A stretch of 39,645 nt of DNA from Fibrobacter sp. (GTDB lineage: Bacteria > Fibrobacterota > Fibrobacteria > Fibrobacterales > Fibrobacteraceae). Of this stretch, positions 38,999 through 39,645 are shown piece after piece. The stretch spans positions 1 to 39,645 of the forward strand of contig JAKSIE010000019.1 in NCBI GenBank assembly GCA_024398995.1. The letters run 5' to 3'. Every line of letters starts with the position of its first letter. Position 1 is the stretch's first letter. Position numbers and translations under genes: made by a program. A model generated the notes under the pieces. The model was not told where the DNA came from. It searched no databases and saw only the letters and a program-made list of their open reading frames with translations.

Positions 38999-39122
38999 AT
39001 TGCTTAAATGTAGAAAAAACACCTATGTAATCTAAAATGCACGACAAAAGCGCAGTCTTTTAATGACACATTACAAAAACTTACATTTTTGCTACATTTC
39101 ATAAAAAACAGCGATATAAATT

Positions 39123-39645
39123 ATGAAAAAAATTAAAGCCCTTACTTTTGTTCTCTCTAGCACCGCTCTGGCGATTTACCTTTCTGCCTGCGGTGGCGAC
39201 ACAACAGAAAACATTACTTACACCAACGAAAACGTAGGTTCAGTATCCTCAAAAGATGACCTGCCCGAATGTAACGAAAAAATCGCGGGCCAGACTGCAT
39301 TCGTCAAGGATGACGACGCCTTTTACGGCTGCGACGGCAAAAAATGGCGCCAGCTAGACGGAACCACCGTAAGCGTCGGCGACAACGTCTGTACATCCGT
39401 AGCCCTCCCCGACGACGAAGGCTTCAAGATTATCTGTAACGGCGACTCCATCGGCGTTGTACGCAACGGCGTCGACGGTACCGACGGCAAAGATGGCGCC
39501 GATGGCCAGGACGGCGAAAAGGGAGAAAAGGGCGACACCGGTGCCACAGGCGCAACTGGTGCCAAGGGTGACAAGGGTGCCACAGGCGCAACCGGCGCCA
39601 AGGGCGAAAAGGGCGATGCTGGCGACAACGGCACCGGCTGCAAAA
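39123..39645 (+). CDS. Lipoprotein with collagen-like Gly-X-Y tract (3' end cut by window)
   Basis: The frame opens with ATG at 39123 and runs without a stop to the end of the window, 174 codons. It encodes a type II signal peptide (lipobox YLSAC), a Cys-containing domain of about 90 residues (CNEKI, YGCDGKKWRQLDG, NVCTSVALPDDEGFKIICNG), then from about residue 123 a tract of Gly-X-Y triplets rich in GDK, GEK, GAT and GAK. This looks like a bacterial collagen-like stalk anchored in the membrane. The gene diverges from the RluD-type gene with a gap of 124 bases; ATATAA just before the ATG may be a -10 box. The C-terminus is not known. Confidence 0.85.
   Translation, partial: MKKIKALTFVLSSTALAIYLSACGGDTTENITYTNENVGSVSSKDDLPECNEKIAGQTAFVKDDDAFYGCDGKKWRQLDGTTVSVGDNVCTSVALPDDEGFKIICNGDSIGVVRNGVDGTDGKDGADGQDGEKGEKGDTGATGATGAKGDKGATGATGAKGEKGDAGDNGTGCK

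Noticed and set aside
39323..39643. Open Pro/Ser/Val-rich frame on the minus strand
   Set aside because: It is the antisense of the Gly-X-Y tract of the collagen-like gene; repeat composition explains the lack of stops.
1..39645. tRNA genes, rRNA, CRISPR arrays, prophage or IS elements
   Set aside because: None was seen. Gaps between genes are short, no regular spacer-repeat pattern exists, and no transposase other than the Rpn-type protein was recognised.

Overview
The window looks like chromosome of a Fibrobacter-type bacterium (phylum Fibrobacterota). The best markers are a lipoprotein with a Fibrobacter succinogenes major paralogous (FISUMP) domain at 19467-20513, many short lipoproteins whose lipobox is followed by Ser/Asp-rich linkers, a CotH-type lipoprotein, and an esterase with a C-terminal beta-sandwich tail. 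Most genes lie on the minus strand. I see no rRNA, tRNA, CRISPR array, phage or insertion sequence. All identifications come from reading motifs; no search was run.

Region by region. (1) 231-5959, minus: a tight six-gene unit made of a lipoprotein, a secreted beta-helix protein, an unknown helical protein, a MotA/TolQ-like channel with a tail of about 400 residues, a MotB/OmpA-like stator partner and an unknown helical protein. The channel pair resembles ZorA/ZorB-type motors, but no flagellar or known Zorya effector genes accompany it. This is the best candidate for an undescribed system. (2) 6013-9486: tadA, a radical SAM gene (ahbD/nirJ2 type), a large branched palindrome, a small lipoprotein and a CytX-like permease. 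(3) 9673-19363: a lipoprotein and then a tetrapyrrole cluster: hemL, an Rpn-type nuclease gene, hemB, a cbiX-met8 fusion, a cobA-hemD fusion, hemC and hemA. (4) 19467-24965: FISUMP and CotH lipoproteins, an outer-membrane-like protein, then an ahbA-ahbB fusion and ahbC. (5) 25100-34022: an LpoB-like lipoprotein, a Lys/Ala-rich small protein, mnmG, an FKBP_N-FKBP_N-thioredoxin lipoprotein, proS, a DUF2914 membrane protein and an esterase. (6) 34082-36143, plus: aguB and aguA, converting agmatine to putrescine. (7) 36258-38998: a MurC/Mpl-like ligase and an RluD-family pseudouridine synthase. (8) 39123 to the end: a lipoprotein with a collagen-like Gly-X-Y tract, cut by the window edge.

How the genes work together. 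hemA, hemL, hemB, hemC and hemD make uroporphyrinogen III from glutamyl-tRNA. The CobA and Met8/CbiX domains turn it into siroheme. The AhbA/B fusion, AhbC and AhbD would then make protoheme by the siroheme-dependent (alternative) route. Apart from glutamyl-tRNA synthetase, the whole route is encoded between 6.6 and 25 kb.

Repeats are the other theme. Short dispersed repeats beginning GTCATTCTGAG or GTCATCCC sit in frame inside cobA-hemD (three places) and ahbAB (one place). A second family, a hairpin in a conserved frame, occurs four times in intergenic DNA with compensatory changes in its stem.
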